The notes: generated by a model from the sequence alone, not told the origin. Shown: positions 25,289 through 33,977, counted from the stretch's first letter. The stretch: 56,821 bases of DNA from CAZEIW01 sp964512305 (GCA_964512305.1 CAZEIW010000014.1:1-56821); one strand, 5' to 3'. Translations and numbers: made by a program.

Positions 25289-25633
25289 ATGACGCCGGAC
25301 GGCGGGGCTCCGATCGGGAGCTGCGGAGCGGGCACGCGCCTCGAGTACTACGCCGCGATCGCGCAGGCGACGCAACAGATGCTGCTCGCCGCGCGCGACG
25401 CAAACTGGGACGCGGTCGCGCTGTGGAGCGCGCGCTGCGAGACCCTGATCAACGAATTGAAGTGCCGCCCTGCAGGGAGTTCGCTGGACCTCGACGGTCA
25501 GCGCCGCCGGCTCGAATTCCTGCGCGACATGCTGGCGGCGGACGCCGAGATCCGGGACCGCGCCGAGCCGTGGTTCTCCGAGTTCGAGCGAATGCTCGGC
25601 AGTCCGGGTTCCGGGTCGCGACGGCGCCCGTAA
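25289..25633 (+). CDS. fliT: Flagellar export chaperone FliT
   Basis: 114 residues of mostly helical sequence. It begins its conserved part with LEYYAAIAQATQQMLLAARD and NWDAVALWSARCETLINEL, and ends with RRRLEFLRDMLAADAEIRD and WFSEFERML. FliT chaperones FliD; in enterics it also binds FlhC. Conservation is low in general and gene order (fliD-fliS-fliT) contributes to the call. Confidence 0.88.
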   Translation: MTPDGGAPIGSCGAGTRLEYYAAIAQATQQMLLAARDANWDAVALWSARCETLINELKCRPAGSSLDLDGQRRRLEFLRDMLAADAEIRDRAEPWFSEFERMLGSPGSGSRRRP

Positions 25634-25648
25634 ACGGAAGGCGCGCAG

Positions 25649-26647
25649 GTGGACGCGTTGCAACCGATGGCCAGGGCTGCGCCGATCGGCACGGCGTCCG
25701 GCCACGAGAGCGACGCGCAGGGACCCGGGCGCAACTGGATTCCGACCGACCTCCTGCGCGCCGTCGTTCGCGCGACCGCGCCGGCAACGGCGCTCGCGCA
25801 GGCGCTCGAAACGACCCTGCAGCCCCGGGTCGAGATGCGAGCCGCGCTACCCGGCGGCGCGCCCGCCTCGGTGCTGATCGAGGGCACGCGGTACACGCTG
25901 CCGCCCGAGGTCCAGGCCGCGGTCTTCGCGGCGCTGTCGCGAGCGACGCCGCGCGATGGCCGGGCGGACGCCGCCTCGGAGGTGCACCTGTCCCCGGATG
26001 CGCGCGCGTTGAGCTCCTTGCCGCCGATGCCGCAGACCCCTTCCGGCGCGAAGCCGCGGCTGCTCGCGACCGGGATTCCTCTGCTCGACGTCGCAGCCAG
26101 AACCGACCCGGTCCCGGCCGCGGCGCAGCGGCTGCAGCACGCGGTCGCCTCAAGCGGCCTGTTCTATGAGTCGCACGTCGTGCAGTGGGCCGAAGGCCGG
26201 CGCACCGAGGCCTCGTTGCGGACCGAGTTGCAGGCGGCCCCGCAGGAAGCCGACCCCGCGCCGAGGATCGCGGCCCAACTGCAGGTGCTTTCGGAGCAGG
26301 CGGTCGGCGTCACGGGCGACGCCTGGGCCGGGCAGCCGTTCGCGCTGCTGATCGAGCGGCGGCAGCGCGAGGGCGAGCGCGACGGCGAGCGCGACCGCGA
26401 CGGCAGCGACGACGCGCGCGCACCGGCGACCGCCGAACCGACTCGAGTGGTCGCCGCGGAACTGCAGGTCGTGCTCGAAAACCTCGGGCCCGTGCAGGCT
26501 CGCTTCCGCCTCGCCGGGACGACGCTCGCGCTGAGCCTCGACTCCAGCGCGCCTTCGTTGCGCGCGGCTCTGCCCCAGCTGCGCGAGCGCCTGGCGGCGC
26601 GCGGACTGACGGTCGTCGCGCTCGAAATGGAGCAGGCGCCGCGATGA
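25649..26647 (+). CDS. Second FliK-like hook-length control domain protein
   Basis: 332 residues from GTG 25649, preceded by GGAAGG. Residues about 175-190 read SSGLFYESHVVQWAEGRR, a recognisable segment of FliK-type C-terminal domains. The terminal part has LQVVLENLGPVQARFRLAGT and LPQLRERLAARGLTVVALEM, which parallels the Flg_hook region of the first FliK in this locus. The N-terminal half is Ala/Pro-rich, and an Arg/Asp/Glu-rich run (about 243-262) interrupts the middle. It overlaps the next gene, an FlhB C-domain homologue, by ATGA. FliK talks to the FlhB C-domain, so the pair probably works together. Its exact task beside the real FliK is unknown. Confidence 0.8.
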   Translation: MDALQPMARAAPIGTASGHESDAQGPGRNWIPTDLLRAVVRATAPATALAQALETTLQPRVEMRAALPGGAPASVLIEGTRYTLPPEVQAAVFAALSRATPRDGRADAASEVHLSPDARALSSLPPMPQTPSGAKPRLLATGIPLLDVAARTDPVPAAAQRLQHAVASSGLFYESHVVQWAEGRRTEASLRTELQAAPQEADPAPRIAAQLQVLSEQAVGVTGDAWAGQPFALLIERRQREGERDGERDRDGSDDARAPATAEPTRVVAAELQVVLENLGPVQARFRLAGTTLALSLDSSAPSLRAALPQLRERLAARGLTVVALEMEQAPR

Positions 26648-26946
26648 ACCGGCCGGCAGCGCGAGCGGCCGCGCTCACCTACGACGCCTCCGACCGCCGT
26701 ACCGGCGCGGCGCCGCGCGTCGTGGCGAAGGGCGGCGGCGAGATCGCCGACGCGATCATCCGGCGCGCGCGCGAGTCCGGAGTCCCGATCTACGAATCGC
26801 GCGAGCTGGTCGGGCTGCTGATGCAGGTGGACCTCGACGCGCACATCCCGTCCGCGCTGTACGTCGCGGTGGCCGAGGTTCTCGCATGGGTCCACCGCCT
26901 GGAGATGCAGGCCGGCGCCGGGCGCGCGGCGCCGAAAGGGCGCTGA
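26644..26946 (+). CDS. FlhB C-terminal-domain homologue (FhlB-like)
   Basis: 100 residues. It matches the part of FlhB after the autocleavage site: ALTYDASD, APRVVAKGGGEIADAIIRRA, GVPIYESRELVGLLMQVDLD, and IPSALYVAVAEVLAWVHRLE align with the equivalent stretches of the full FlhB at 28614-29765. It lacks the membrane domain and the NPTH cleavage motif. In other proteobacteria such proteins (FhlB) can partly replace the C-domain of FlhB in export switching. Translation is coupled to the FliK-like gene by a 4-nt overlap. Confidence 0.85.
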   Translation: MNRPAARAAALTYDASDRRTGAAPRVVAKGGGEIADAIIRRARESGVPIYESRELVGLLMQVDLDAHIPSALYVAVAEVLAWVHRLEMQAGAGRAAPKGR

Positions 26947-27025
26947 GCGGCCCGCGGAAATGGCGACGCTTTCCCGACCAGTTCGCGCCTTGATCCGCCG
27001 CGCGCTTGTGCTGAACTAGCCGCCG

Positions 27026-27787
27026 ATGCATACGACCCCGTTTCCCGAGCCCGATTCGGCCGAGCTCGAGCGCTACATGCTGTACGCTCGCGCCGAGGTC
27101 GTCGCCCTGCTGGGCAGGCTGTGCGGCGAACGCACGCTGCTGACGGTCTATGCCGGGCGCGACGGCGAGTTCGCGGTCACCGTGGCGCTTCAGGTCGACG
27201 CGGAATCCGGCCAGCTCGTGCTTGACATGCCGTCGGACCCGGCCGCCCAGCGCCGCGTCCTGGCGGCACGCGATCTCGTGTTCGTCGCCTTCATCGACAG
27301 CGTCAAGCTGCAGTTCTCGGCGGCCGCCGCGCAGCCGATCGAGTTCGAAGGCCGCCCGGCCTTCCGCATCGAGCTGCCCATGCAGATGCTGCGGCTGCAG
27401 CGGCGCGAGTTCTTCCGCGTCCGCACCCCGCTGACCCGGCCGGCGACCTGCCTGGTGCCGCAGGAAAGCGGCGCATCGAAATACGAATCGCTGCGGGTGC
27501 TCGACATCAGCATCGGCGGCCTGGCGATCCTGAGCTATCCGCACCATTTCGAGCTGCCGTTCGAGACCGTGATCGAGGGATGCTTCCTCGACCTGCCGGG
27601 CATCGGCACCGTCACCGTGGGCCTGAAGGTCGTGCACGTCGACCGGCTGGCGCGCGACGAGTCGGGGCGACGCTGCGGCTGCGAGTTCGTCGACATGGCG
27701 CCGCAGGCCCGCATGATGCTGCAGCGCTACGTCAACCGGATCGACGCCGAGCAGCGGAAGGCCGGCGGCGGAGTGCGCGCCGCGTAA
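27026..27787 (+). CDS. ycgR: Cyclic-di-GMP-responsive flagellar brake protein YcgR
   Basis: 253 residues. The N-terminal YcgR domain (about 1-115) is followed by a PilZ domain with the two c-di-GMP motifs, RREFFRVRTP (about 126-135; RxxxR) and DISIGGL (about 160). On binding c-di-GMP, YcgR acts on FliG/MotA to slow or bias the motor. A 79-bp gap separates it from the FhlB-like gene; no sigma-28 site is visible there, so it may be read from upstream. It is convergent with the unknown gene at 27907-28350. Confidence 0.94.
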   Translation: MHTTPFPEPDSAELERYMLYARAEVVALLGRLCGERTLLTVYAGRDGEFAVTVALQVDAESGQLVLDMPSDPAAQRRVLAARDLVFVAFIDSVKLQFSAAAAQPIEFEGRPAFRIELPMQMLRLQRREFFRVRTPLTRPATCLVPQESGASKYESLRVLDISIGGLAILSYPHHFELPFETVIEGCFLDLPGIGTVTVGLKVVHVDRLARDESGRRCGCEFVDMAPQARMMLQRYVNRIDAEQRKAGGGVRAA

Positions 27788-27790
27788 GAC

Positions 27791-27900
27791 TCCCCTCTCC
27801 CGCGCTGTGCGCGGGAGAGGGGCCGGGGGTGAGGGCGGGCGCTCGAAGCTCCGCTGCCAACCCTCACCCCTACCCCTCTCCCGCAGGGCGGGAGAGGGGA
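27791..27900. repeat. Two CCCTCTCCCGC hairpins between convergent genes
   Basis: The first hairpin is CCCCTCTCCCGCG-CTGTG-CGCGGGAGAGGGG at 27792-27822. The second, CCCCTCTCCCGC with GGCGGGAGAGGGG, is at 27873-27899. The linker contains GGGGGTGAGGG and CCCTCACCCC, which also pair with each other. A related unit ends the window at 56.7 kb. This repeat may act as a two-way transcription end for ycgR and the facing gene. Confidence 0.85.
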
Positions 27901-27906
27901 ATGAAG

Positions 27907-28350
27907 TTAGTGCCCGGTCGGAAGCTCCGTCCCCACGTGGCCGCAGGCCCCGTCCGGATACATGTCGCGCCACACCTGATCGTAGTGGCTGCCGGTCCCG
28001 ATCCAGGCAACGGTGCCGACCGAGAGGGCGGCGGTGTAGATCGCGGCGATGCGCTCGCCGATGAATTCGCGGCAGCGCACGCGCACGGCGGAAAGCAGAT
28101 GGACGTGCCCGTCGCAATAGCGCCGGTCGACCACCCGCATGCCGGCCGCGTACGGAAGCAGCGACTCGGGCAGCCCGGCGATTCCCCGCCGGCCGTCGCG
28201 CCGGCGCGACGACGTGTCCTCGAACCAGATGAACAGGTCGCTGCCCTGACCGGCGCCGGGCTCGGCATCCGGGGCATTTGGCGGTTCGGGAGTCGCGTCG
28301 GTGGAGTTCGACTGTTGCGCGAGTTGCTTGACGAGGTCCAGGCGGGTCAT
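27907..28350 (-). CDS. Unrecognised protein between ycgR and flhB
   Basis: 147 residues from ATG 28350, with TGGAG upstream. I do not recognise the family. The codons have the strong third-position G/C bias of real genes here. The first 45 residues look flexible (Gln/Asn/Ser/Pro-rich). The rest seems folded, with DLFIWFEDTSSRRRDGRRG, AAGMRVVDRRYCDGHVHLLS and GTVAWIGTGSHYDQVWRDMY. There are three cysteines, no transmembrane helix and no signal peptide. It is the only minus-strand gene between fliC and flgN, so it may be a late insertion or an independent regulator. Confidence 0.6.
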   Translation of the reverse strand: MTRLDLVKQLAQQSNSTDATPEPPNAPDAEPGAGQGSDLFIWFEDTSSRRRDGRRGIAGLPESLLPYAAGMRVVDRRYCDGHVHLLSAVRVRCREFIGERIAAIYTAALSVGTVAWIGTGSHYDQVWRDMYPDGACGHVGTELPTGH

Positions 28351-28503
28351 GAGGGCTCCAGCGAGGACGCCGCTGGCGCGGGCCCTCCGTCCGAGAGCTT
28401 CGGCCGAATCGCGGCCGACTTGATGCCCTGTCCGGAAAAGCCGTCCAATTCGGACGATCGGCGTCCCGCGGCCGATCGGCAGCGGGCAATCGCGCCCCGA
28501 GGC

Positions 28504-28530
28504 TAAAGTGTGCCGGTCCGGTGCCGATAT
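28504..28530 (+). promoter_or_regulatory. FliA (sigma-28) promoter of flhB-flhA-flhF-flhG-fliA
   Basis: TAAAGTGT, 11 nt, GCCGATAT on the plus strand: 14 of 16 consensus positions and correct spacing, the best-matching site in the window together with that of flgA. It ends 83 nt before the flhB ATG. Confidence 0.85.
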
Positions 28531-28613
28531 TTGACGGTTAGGCGGGGTCCCGTCCCCGAATAATCGAAGCTGCGCAGTCAAAGGCGCGCCATTTGCGCGC
28601 CCTGCATGCTTCG

Positions 28614-29765
28614 ATGGCCGATTCCGAACAAGCCCAGGACCGCACGCTCGATCCATCCGCGAAACGGCTGGAAGACGCGCGGCGCGAAGGACAGGTGCCG
28701 AGGTCACGCGACCTCGCGCACCTGTTCGTGGTCGGATCCTCCGCCGCCGTGCTGCTGATGACCGGCGGTTCGCTGGCGAGCGCCTGCCGCCGCGTGGTCG
28801 AGCGGGGACTGAGCTTCGACGTCATCACCGCCACCGAGCCGGCGAAAATGGCCGAACGCCTCGGCGAGCTGACCTTCGGCGGCGTGCTGGCGGTGGCGCC
28901 CGTGCTGGCGGTGATGATGGTTGCCGCGGCGGCGGCGCCGCTCGTGATCGGCGGCTGGGTGTTCGCGCCCAAGGCGATCGCGCCGCGGCTCGACCGCCTC
29001 GACCCGATCGCCGGGATCGGCCGATTCTTCTCGATCGCCGCGCTGCTGGACGTGGGCAAGGTGCTCCTGCTGGCGGCCCTGCTGGCCACGGTCGGCGGTA
29101 CCTACATCGTCGGCCGTCTCGACCGGTTCGCCGCGCTCGCGTCCGGCGACCTGCCGTCGGCGGTCGCCGAGCTTTCTTCGCTGGTGCTGAACGCCGGCGC
29201 TCTTCTGGCCGCGACGCTGGCAGCCGCGGCCGCGATCGATGTCCCGTACCAGATCATGCGCTACCGCAACCGGCTGAAGATGACGGTTCAGGAAGCGCGC
29301 CAGGAAGAGCGCGAGCTGCAGGGTGACCCGCGGCTCAAGCAGAAGGTGCGCAGCGTCCAGCGCGAGATGGCGCGCCGCCGGATGATGGCCGCGGTGCCGA
29401 AGGCCGACGTCGTGGTCACCAACCCGACGCACTTCGCCGTTGCGCTCAAGTACCTCGAGGACCGCCACCGGGCGCCGCTGGTCGTCGCCAAGGGCATGGA
29501 CGCGGTGGCCGAAAGGATCCGGGAACTGGCGCGCGAAAACGGCGTTCCCCAGCTGGAGGCGCCGCCGCTGGCGCGCGCGCTCTACAAGCACGTCGAGATC
29601 GGCGGCGAGATTCCCGCCGCGCTGTACACGGCGGTCGCGCAGGTGCTCGCGTACGTCTTCCAGCTCAAGCGCTACGCCGCCGGCCAGGCGACGCGGCCGG
29701 TGATGCCGACGCAGATCGAGATCCCCGAGGGCCTCGATCCGCTCGAACCGAGGGCGACGGCGTGA
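28614..29765 (+). CDS. flhB: Flagellar export switch protein FlhB
   Basis: 383 residues. ATG 28614 gives the canonical MADSEQAQDRT start, including AKRLEDARREGQVPRSRDL. Four transmembrane helices lie at about 30-50, 85-107, 135-160 and 182-205. The cytoplasmic C-domain has the autocleavage motif NPTHFAVALKY, cut between Asn and Pro to change substrate class. It then has VVAKGMDAVAERIRELA and GEIPAALYTAVAQVLAYVF. It is first in the plus-strand flhB-fliA run, though 303 bp of repeats separate it from flhA. Confidence 0.97.
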   Translation: MADSEQAQDRTLDPSAKRLEDARREGQVPRSRDLAHLFVVGSSAAVLLMTGGSLASACRRVVERGLSFDVITATEPAKMAERLGELTFGGVLAVAPVLAVMMVAAAAAPLVIGGWVFAPKAIAPRLDRLDPIAGIGRFFSIAALLDVGKVLLLAALLATVGGTYIVGRLDRFAALASGDLPSAVAELSSLVLNAGALLAATLAAAAAIDVPYQIMRYRNRLKMTVQEARQEERELQGDPRLKQKVRSVQREMARRRMMAAVPKADVVVTNPTHFAVALKYLEDRHRAPLVVAKGMDAVAERIRELARENGVPQLEAPPLARALYKHVEIGGEIPAALYTAVAQVLAYVFQLKRYAAGQATRPVMPTQIEIPEGLDPLEPRATA

Positions 29766-29781
29766 GCGTTTGCGCCACCTC

Positions 29782-30045
29782 CGTCATCCCCGGGCGAAGT
29801 CCCGGGGATCCACGCCTGCCCTCAGGGGCCTGCCCCGAGGGCCGGTGTGGGGTGCAAGCGCTTCGTCCTGCGCCGACGTGGATGGCCGGGACAAGCCCGG
29901 CCATGACAAGTGCCAACGGCGCTCCAGTAGTCGTCGTCATCCCCGGGCTTGTCCCGGGGATCCACGTCGGCGTGGGTCTGAAGCGCTTCGTGGCGCACCG
30001 ACGTGGATGGCCGGCGCATCTGTCAAGTGCGGTCCGGCCATGACG
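29782..30045. repeat. Four REP-like palindromes between flhB and flhA
   Basis: Units are at about 29783-29813 (stem CCCCGGG/CCCGGGG, inverted), 29873-29913 (GGCCGGG/CCCGGCC), 29938-29972 (CCCCGGG/CCCGGGG, inverted) and 30000-30044. The last is altered: after GTGGATGGCCGG the normal ACAAG loop is replaced by a longer unrelated sequence before CCGGCCATGACG. Nothing coding is seen. The array fills the whole gap inside an otherwise tight operon. Confidence 0.85.
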
Positions 30046-30068
30046 CTTCTCTCGCACAACGCCCCCTC

Positions 30069-32150
30069 ATGGACGCTCTGCTGAAGCACCCCCTCATCCA
30101 GGCAGTCCCCTGGCGCGCGCTCGCCGTGCCGCTGGTGGTGTTCATGGTCCTGGCCATGATGGTGCTGCCGCTGCCGCCGTTCCTGCTCGACCTGCTGTTC
30201 ACGTTCAACATCGCTCTGGCGCTGATCGTGCTCATGGTCGCCGCCTACACGAAGCGGCCGCTCGATTTCGCCACCTTCCCGACCGTGCTGCTGCTGACGA
30301 CGCTGCTGCGGCTGTCGCTGAACGTGGCTTCGACCCGCGCCGTCCTCACGGCCGGGCACACCGGCCCCGCCGCCGCCGGCAAGGTGATCGAATCGTTCGG
30401 GCACTTCGTGATCGCCGGCAATTTCGCGGTCGGACTGATCGTGTTCGCGATCCTGGTCGTGATCAATTTCGTCGTCGTCACCAAAGGCGCCGGCCGGATC
30501 GCCGAGGTCGCCGCACGCTTCACGCTCGATGCGATGCCCGGCAAGCAGATGGCGATCGACGCCGACATGAACGCCGGGCTGATCGACGACAAGGAGGCGC
30601 GCCGCCGCCGTGCCGAGGTCGGGCTCGAGGCCGACTTCTACGGCGCGATGGACGGCGCGAGCAAATTCGTGCGCGGCGACGCGGTGGCCGGCATCCTGGT
30701 GCTGTTCATCAACGTGATCGGCGGGCTGGCGATCGGGGTGTTCCAGCACGACCTTGGCCTTTCCACCGCGGTCGACAACTACGTGCTGCTGACCATCGGC
30801 GACGGCCTGGTGGCGCAGATCCCGGCACTGGTGATCTCGATCGCCGCCGGCCTGATCGTCTCGCGCGTCGGCCGGGATGACGGCGACATCGGCACGCAGC
30901 TGATCCAGCAGGTGTTCGCCACGCCGCGCGCGCTCGGCATCACCGCGGCGATCCTGTTCCTGCTGGGCGTGATCCCCGGCATGCCGTCGATCGTCTTCCT
31001 CCTGCTCGCCGCGGGCTGCGGCTATGCGGCCTGGTGGCAGGTGCAGCGCGAGCAGCGCGCCCGGCTGGCTGCCGCGGCCGTTCCGCCGCCGGCCCCGACG
31101 CCGGCGCAGGAGGCCACCTGGGACGACATCGTGCCGGTCGACGTGCTGGGTCTCGAGGTCGGCTACCGGCTGATTCCGCTGGTCGACGCGAATGCCGACG
31201 GCGAGCTGCTCAAGCGCATCAAGGCGATCCGCAAGAAGTTCGCGCAGGACATCGGCTTTCTTCCGCCGTCGGTGCACATCCGGGACAACCTCGAGCTCAA
31301 GCCCAGCCAGTACCGGGTGCTGCTCAAGGGCGTCGGCATCGGCGAAGGCGAGGCTTTCAACGGCATGTGGCTCGCGATCAACCCGGGCGGCATCACGCAG
31401 ACCGTACCGGGCACGGCGACGCGCGACCCCGCGTTCGGCCTGCCGGCCATCTGGGTGGACGCGCGCACGAGAGAGTCGGCGCAGGTGCTGGGCTACACGG
31501 TGGTCGACTGCGCGACCGTCGTGGCGACCCACGTCAACCACCTGCTGCTGAGCAGCGCGGGCCAGCTGCTGGGCCGCACCGAGACGCAGGCGCTGGTCGA
31601 CCATTTCGGCAAGCACCATCCGAAGCTGATCGACGACCTGGTGCCGAAACTGATTCCGCTGTCGACGCTGCAGAAGGTCCTGGCCAACCTGCTCGACGAA
31701 GGCATCCACATCCGCGATCTGCGCACGATCGTCGAGACGCTCTCCGACGCCGCGACCCGCAGCACCGACGCCGGCGAGCTGACCGCGCAGGTGCGCGCGG
31801 CGCTGCGGGCATCGATCGCGCAGACCCTGTTCGGGTCCACGCGCGAGCTGCCGGTGATCGCGCTCGATCCGGATCTCGAGAAGGTTCTGTCGCAGTCGTT
31901 GGGCGGGTCGGGAGAGGCGGCGGCCTTCGAGCCGGGCCTGGTCGACCTGTTGCAGCGCAGCGCCGCCGCGGCCGCGAAGCGCCAGGAGGATGTCGGCCTG
32001 GCGCCCACGCTGCTGGTGCCCGACCGGCTGCGAGTGCCGCTGTCGCGCCTGCTCAAGCGCGCCGCGCCGCGGCTGCGCGTACTCGGGCATGCCGAGGTTC
32101 CGGAAACAAGCACGATCCGCGTCAGCACGGTGCTGGGCGCGGCCGGCTGA
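30069..32150 (+). CDS. flhA: Flagellar export gate protein FlhA
   Basis: 693 residues, the family's normal size. The N-terminal half has about eight transmembrane helices. The conserved FHIPEP region reads TFPTVLLLTTLLRLSLNVAS, and the inter-helix loop has DAMPGKQMAIDADMNAGLID, FYGAMDGASKFVRGDAVAGI. The cytoplasmic half (about 350-693) forms the nonameric ring that receives chaperone-substrate complexes; HHPKLIDDLVPKLIPLSTLQ-type sequence is present. FlhA uses proton flow to drive export. ATG 30069 gives the expected N-terminus MDALLKHPLIQ. Confidence 0.97.
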   Translation: MDALLKHPLIQAVPWRALAVPLVVFMVLAMMVLPLPPFLLDLLFTFNIALALIVLMVAAYTKRPLDFATFPTVLLLTTLLRLSLNVASTRAVLTAGHTGPAAAGKVIESFGHFVIAGNFAVGLIVFAILVVINFVVVTKGAGRIAEVAARFTLDAMPGKQMAIDADMNAGLIDDKEARRRRAEVGLEADFYGAMDGASKFVRGDAVAGILVLFINVIGGLAIGVFQHDLGLSTAVDNYVLLTIGDGLVAQIPALVISIAAGLIVSRVGRDDGDIGTQLIQQVFATPRALGITAAILFLLGVIPGMPSIVFLLLAAGCGYAAWWQVQREQRARLAAAAVPPPAPTPAQEATWDDIVPVDVLGLEVGYRLIPLVDANADGELLKRIKAIRKKFAQDIGFLPPSVHIRDNLELKPSQYRVLLKGVGIGEGEAFNGMWLAINPGGITQTVPGTATRDPAFGLPAIWVDARTRESAQVLGYTVVDCATVVATHVNHLLLSSAGQLLGRTETQALVDHFGKHHPKLIDDLVPKLIPLSTLQKVLANLLDEGIHIRDLRTIVETLSDAATRSTDAGELTAQVRAALRASIAQTLFGSTRELPVIALDPDLEKVLSQSLGGSGEAAAFEPGLVDLLQRSAAAAAKRQEDVGLAPTLLVPDRLRVPLSRLLKRAAPRLRVLGHAEVPETSTIRVSTVLGAAG

Positions 32151-32198
32151 TGAAGCGTTGGCTTCGCGTCGTATCGGCGCCAGGAAAGGGAGTTTGAA

Positions 32199-33977
32199 AT
32201 GAGCTTCAAGCGATTCACTGCAGCAAGCGCCCGCGAGGCGTTGGATCGGGTGCGCCGCGAGCTCGGCGACGAGGCGGTGATCCTGTCGAACAAGAAGCTC
32301 GGGCCTGGCCGCATCGAGATCATCGCGGCCGCCCCGGACGCGATGCAGGCCCTGGTCGACGAGGTCGAGCCGGCATCCCGCCGCGCACCCCGCGCGGCCG
32401 ACGCGCGCGCGTTCCCGGCGTCGCGTCCGGCGCCGGAATCGTTCCAGGAATTCATCCGCCGCCAGAGCGCCGCTTCGCCGCGCGCGCCCGGTGGCGAGAA
32501 TGGCGCCGCCACGCGGCACGACCCGCCGGGCGGCGTCGCGATGTACCACGAAGTCGCGCGCGCGCCGGTCGAGGCCCCGCCGCCGGCGGCCCGCATTGCC
32601 GGGCGCGCGGCCGAGACGAGCGCGGCGTTGCGTCCCGAAGCGCCGCCGGCGGTGTTCAGGCGCCGCCCATCCCGCCTGGAGGAACCCGACGTCGGCGCCG
32701 AGACGCCGCCAGCCGATCCGCAGCCGGTGGCTCCCTCGCACGCGGAACACGCGCTTGAGGCGCCGGCCGCCGCTGCGGGTCCGTCAGCGCTCCCGTCGGG
32801 CCTGTCGATTGCGCCGCCGGCAGCCCCGCCCGCGGCCAGCGCGACGATCGCTGCAGCAACCGCGGCGGCAATCCCGCCGGGCGCCGCCACGGCAGCTCCA
32901 TCGACCGCCACCGCGGCAACCCAGGCGGCCGTCGCAGCCGCCGCCCCGCCGCCCGCGCCCATCCTGACGATGCCCGACGCGCGCGTGATGGCCGAACTGC
33001 ACTCGCTGCGCAGCGCGCTCGCGCAGCGGATCGAAACGCTTGAAACCAAGCTCGCCTCGACGATCGCAGGCGCGTCGCAGCCGGCGGCATCGGCGGCGCC
33101 GAGCGCGCGCTCGCCGGGCATGGTCCGAACCATGACGCGCCTGCTGATGTCCGGGTTCTCGCCCGAGGTGGCGCGCCGGATCGGCGAGCACGCGCCCGCG
33201 AACGCCGACCCGATGATGGCAGAGCAATGGCTGCACGAGGTCGTCGCGGCGAATATCGATTGCACGCCTGCGAGCGGCAATCCGCTGCACGGCCCGGGCG
33301 CGATCGCGCTGGTCGGGCCGACCGGCGTCGGCAAGACGACCACGATCGCCAAGCTGGCGGCGCGCTTCGCGGTCCGCTACGGTGCCGCGCAGCTCGGCCT
33401 GGTGACGCTCGACTCTTACCGGATAGGCGCCCACGAGCAGCTGCGCAGTTACGGCCGCATCCTCGGCGTTCCGGTGCACATCGCCCAGGACGGCGCGACG
33501 CTGCGCGAATTGCTGGCCTCGTTGCAGGGCAGGCGCCTGGTGCTGATCGACACCTGCGGCATCTCGCAGCGCGACGAGCGGCTGGGCGAGATGCTCGGAA
33601 TGCTCGAGGCGGCGCGCTTCGGCGGCCAGCCGGTGCAGCGGGTACTGCTGCTCAACGCCGCGTCGCATGCCGAGACCCTCGAGGAGGTCGCGCGGGCGTG
33701 GCAGGCGTCCGAGGCGGGCGGAGCGATCCTGACCAAGCTCGACGAGGCGGCGCGCATCGGCGGCGCCCTCGACTGCCTGCTGCGGTGGCGCTTCGCGCTG
33801 CTCGGGCTGACCAACGGCCAGCGCGTACCCGAGGACTGGCACGCGGGCAATCCGCAGCTGCTGGCGCATATCGCGCTCAAGCCCTCGGGGGCCGCGTTCG
33901 CGCTCGACGGCGACGAGGCGGTGGCATGGTCGTCGCCGCTTCCCGGCGGCGCGTCGGCCGTGTCGAACCATGCCTGA
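32199..33977 (+). CDS. flhF: SRP-family GTPase FlhF
   Basis: 592 residues. The N-terminal B domain begins MSFKRFTAASAREALDRVRR with LGDEAVILSNKK. A long Ala/Pro-rich linker (about 60-255) follows, then the NG GTPase domain. Walker A is GPTGVGKTTT (about 373-382), followed by TLDSYRIGAHEQLRSYGRIL and the DTCG box (LVLIDTCGISQRDE). The G4 motif is ILTKLDEA. FlhF sets flagellar number or position together with FlhG in polar flagellates. Its stop overlaps the FlhG-like start by 8 nt. A GGAAAGGGAG ribosome site precedes ATG 32199. Confidence 0.95.
   Translation: MSFKRFTAASAREALDRVRRELGDEAVILSNKKLGPGRIEIIAAAPDAMQALVDEVEPASRRAPRAADARAFPASRPAPESFQEFIRRQSAASPRAPGGENGAATRHDPPGGVAMYHEVARAPVEAPPPAARIAGRAAETSAALRPEAPPAVFRRRPSRLEEPDVGAETPPADPQPVAPSHAEHALEAPAAAAGPSALPSGLSIAPPAAPPAASATIAAATAAAIPPGAATAAPSTATAATQAAVAAAAPPPAPILTMPDARVMAELHSLRSALAQRIETLETKLASTIAGASQPAASAAPSARSPGMVRTMTRLLMSGFSPEVARRIGEHAPANADPMMAEQWLHEVVAANIDCTPASGNPLHGPGAIALVGPTGVGKTTTIAKLAARFAVRYGAAQLGLVTLDSYRIGAHEQLRSYGRILGVPVHIAQDGATLRELLASLQGRRLVLIDTCGISQRDERLGEMLGMLEAARFGGQPVQRVLLLNAASHAETLEEVARAWQASEAGGAILTKLDEAARIGGALDCLLRWRFALLGLTNGQRVPEDWHAGNPQLLAHIALKPSGAAFALDGDEAVAWSSPLPGGASAVSNHA

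Noticed and set aside
29937..32750. A 937-codon minus-strand frame opposite flhA and flhF
   Set aside because: Composition typical of antisense GC-rich DNA; it even runs through the palindromic repeats.
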